Shown: piece after piece, positions 15,367 through 15,427 of the stretch
Position numbering within the stretch: the first letter of the stretch is position 1
Layout: each line of letters begins with the position of its first letter
Assembly (NCBI GenBank): GCA_018830415.1
Contig: JAHJSJ010000121.1
Coordinates: 1 to 15,427, forward strand
From: Alphaproteobacteria bacterium
GTDB lineage: Bacteria > Pseudomonadota > Alphaproteobacteria > Sphingomonadales > Sphingomonadaceae
Reading direction: 5' to 3'
Length of the DNA stretch: 15,427 nt
Position numbers and translations under genes: made by a program
Notes under the pieces: generated by a model
Database searches by the model: none
Seen by the model: the letters and a program-made list of their open reading frames with translations, nothing else
Told to the model about the DNA's origin: nothing

Positions 15367-15427
15367 CCTATGAATTTCTAATGGCGAGCGCGATTGGGGT
15401 GCTGGTGGCGGGCGGCATCTTTCTGGC
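15363..15427 (+). CDS. mrpC: MrpC (MnhC) antiporter subunit, 5' fragment
   Basis: The ATG at 15363 overlaps the mrpA stop as ATGA. The first 21 codons read MTYEFLMASAIGVLVAGGIF and on into the window end. A short polar start followed by a hydrophobic helix with AIGVLVAGG is typical for MrpC, a NuoK-like small subunit that follows the fused MrpA/B gene. The gene is cut only by the window edge. Confidence 0.75.
   Translation, partial: MTYEFLMASAIGVLVAGGIFL

Noticed and set aside
1..15427. CRISPR arrays, tRNA or rRNA genes, insertion sequences, toxin-antitoxin or defence systems
   Set aside because: No regularly spaced direct repeats, cloverleaf-like segments, transposase motifs or defence-domain motifs were found on either strand.

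Overview
The window is GC-rich and densely coded. It looks like chromosomal DNA of an alphaproteobacterium, most likely of the Sphingomonadales (Erythrobacter/Novosphingobium-like). That placement is an inference from gene content and order: pepN-pgeF followed by petABC, a cysD-cysNC-cysQ cluster, an Mrp antiporter whose first subunit carries an MrpB-like end, and short palindromic intergenic repeats of a kind I associate with this order. No rRNA, tRNA, CRISPR array, transposase or complete mobile element is visible.

Layout. Positions 1-683 are the only accessory-looking part. On the minus strand they hold a frameshifted small gene of phage-associated character (44-362), a possible 40-codon ORF with a TTG start (415-537), and a hairpin-rich repeat (about 558-681) that runs up to the stop codon of the next gene. 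A YeeZ-like atypical SDR (684-1490, minus) then stands head to head with pepN. The gap between them is filled by two inverted copies of a 28-bp REP-like unit (1503-1570). On the plus strand follow pepN (1585-4245), the overlapping pgeF (4238-4999), a 231-bp leader, the complete cytochrome bc1 operon petA-petB-petC (5231-8081), a clear intrinsic terminator, and apt (8178-8729). On the minus strand the sulfate-activation operon cysD-cysNC-cysQ (12303 down to 8730) is translationally coupled, and its end abuts apt with no spacer. A 207-bp divergent region separates cysD from mrpA (12511-15366), which overlaps the start of mrpC (15363, cut by the window end).

How the genes work together. petABC encodes the three catalytic subunits of ubiquinol:cytochrome c reductase, which pumps protons and feeds electrons to cytochrome c. 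The Mrp operon starting at 12511 spends that proton gradient on Na+(K+)/H+ exchange. CysD and CysN make APS from sulfate, CysC phosphorylates it to PAPS, and CysQ removes the by-product PAP. Apt salvages adenine, PepN recycles peptides and PgeF edits peptidoglycan precursors.

Nearly everything is conserved housekeeping, and I found no convincing undescribed multi-gene system. The points most worth a second look are the decayed phage-like stretch and its repeat at the left end, the BIME-like inverted repeat pair before pepN, the zero-spacer apt/cysQ junction, and the shared cysD/mrpA upstream region.
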